Origin: Methanosarcinaceae archaeon
GTDB taxonomy: Archaea; Halobacteriota; Methanosarcinia; Methanosarcinales; Methanosarcinaceae
DNA: 5,733 bases
Direction: 5' to 3'
Assembly: GCA_028690255.1 (NCBI GenBank)
Contig: JAQVBP010000020.1
Span: 3,919-9,651, forward strand
Positions 5,625 to 5,733 of the stretch are shown here, piece by piece. Numbering within the stretch: the first letter of the stretch is position 1; each line of letters begins with the position of its first letter. Under the pieces are notes generated by a model that had not been told where the DNA came from, ran no database searches, and was given only the letters and a program-made list of their open reading frames with translations. Both the position numbers and the translations under genes were made by a program.

Positions 5625-5663
5625 AAACAGGGCTTCGGTCAGGTATAATCAAATCTGCTAAAG

Positions 5664-5733
5664 TTATCAAAATATCTGTTTGAATATTATCAAAATATCT
5701 GTTTGAATATTATCAAAATATCTGTTTGAATAT
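5664..5733. repeat. Perfect 23-bp tandem repeat, at least three copies, cut by window edge
   Basis: Identical 23-bp units begin at 5664, 5687 and 5710, and the last base (5733) starts a further copy. Each starts TTATCAAAATATCTG and contains the dyad TCAAA-N7-TTTGA. There are no spacers, so this is not a CRISPR array. Perfect identity implies recent expansion or active homogenisation. It may be a minisatellite or an operator array for the next gene, which lies outside the window. Confidence 0.85.

Larger units (their letters stand above)
5559..5663. other. AT-rich intergenic trailer
   Basis: No open frame, tRNA or recognisable gene is seen between mmp7 and the 23-bp repeats. Besides the T-tract and hairpin listed separately, AATCAAATCTG (5647-5657) looks like a degenerate relative of the start of the downstream repeat unit. 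Confidence 0.6.

Noticed and set aside
5664..5733. CRISPR array
   Set aside because: The 23-bp units are directly adjacent with no spacers.

Overview
The window holds one complete, plus-strand operon of six genes (122-5558). All six belong to the methanogenesis marker protein (Mmp) families, which are found only in methanogenic archaea and their methane- or alkane-oxidising relatives. The order is mmp3 - mmp6 - mmp5 - mmp15 - mmp17 - mmp7. The organism is therefore a methanogenic (or ANME-type) archaeon. The gene order, the Methanosarcina-like protein sequences, the strong GAGG/GGAGG ribosome sites and the contrast between GC-richer genes and very AT-rich flanks suggest Methanosarcinaceae, probably Methanosarcina. 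The genus is inferred from memory of the families, not from a search.

Layout. 1-50: three copies of an 18-bp unit, each containing the 11-bp palindrome TAACA(A/G)TGTTA, cut by the left window edge. 51-121: AT-rich leader with two TATA-like boxes. 122-1804 mmp3; 1801-2238 mmp6; 2245-2769 mmp5 (TTG start); 2766-4013 mmp15; 4015-4620 mmp17; 4623-5558 mmp7. Junctions are ATGA overlaps or gaps of 1-6 nt, so the genes are almost certainly co-transcribed and translationally coupled. 5559-5733: AT-rich trailer with T-tracts, a hairpin (ATCAAA-N5-TTTGAT) followed by T's, then three perfect copies of a 23-bp tandem repeat that runs off the right edge. No RNA gene, mobile element, CRISPR array or minus-strand gene is supported.

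How the genes work together. Mmp3, Mmp7 and Mmp17 are known, from work on component A3a of hydrogenotrophic methanogens and from the Methanococcus maripaludis complex, to associate with McrC and the ATPase A2. That complex reduces the nickel of coenzyme F430 in methyl-coenzyme M reductase (MCR) to active Ni(I) in an ATP-dependent way, using unusual nitrogenase-like iron-sulfur clusters. McrC and A2 are not in this window. The operon adds three less understood proteins: Mmp6, Mmp5 and Mmp15. Mmp15 is a visible fusion of a CxxC-containing N-terminal domain with an ATPase of the 2-hydroxyacyl-CoA dehydratase activator type (HgdC/BadF/BcrA), including its two cluster-binding cysteines. Mmp5 has a similar CxxC-containing segment on its own. 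My main inference is that mmp5-mmp15 (perhaps with mmp6) encode a second, ATP-driven electron-delivery or cluster-maturation module serving MCR activation.
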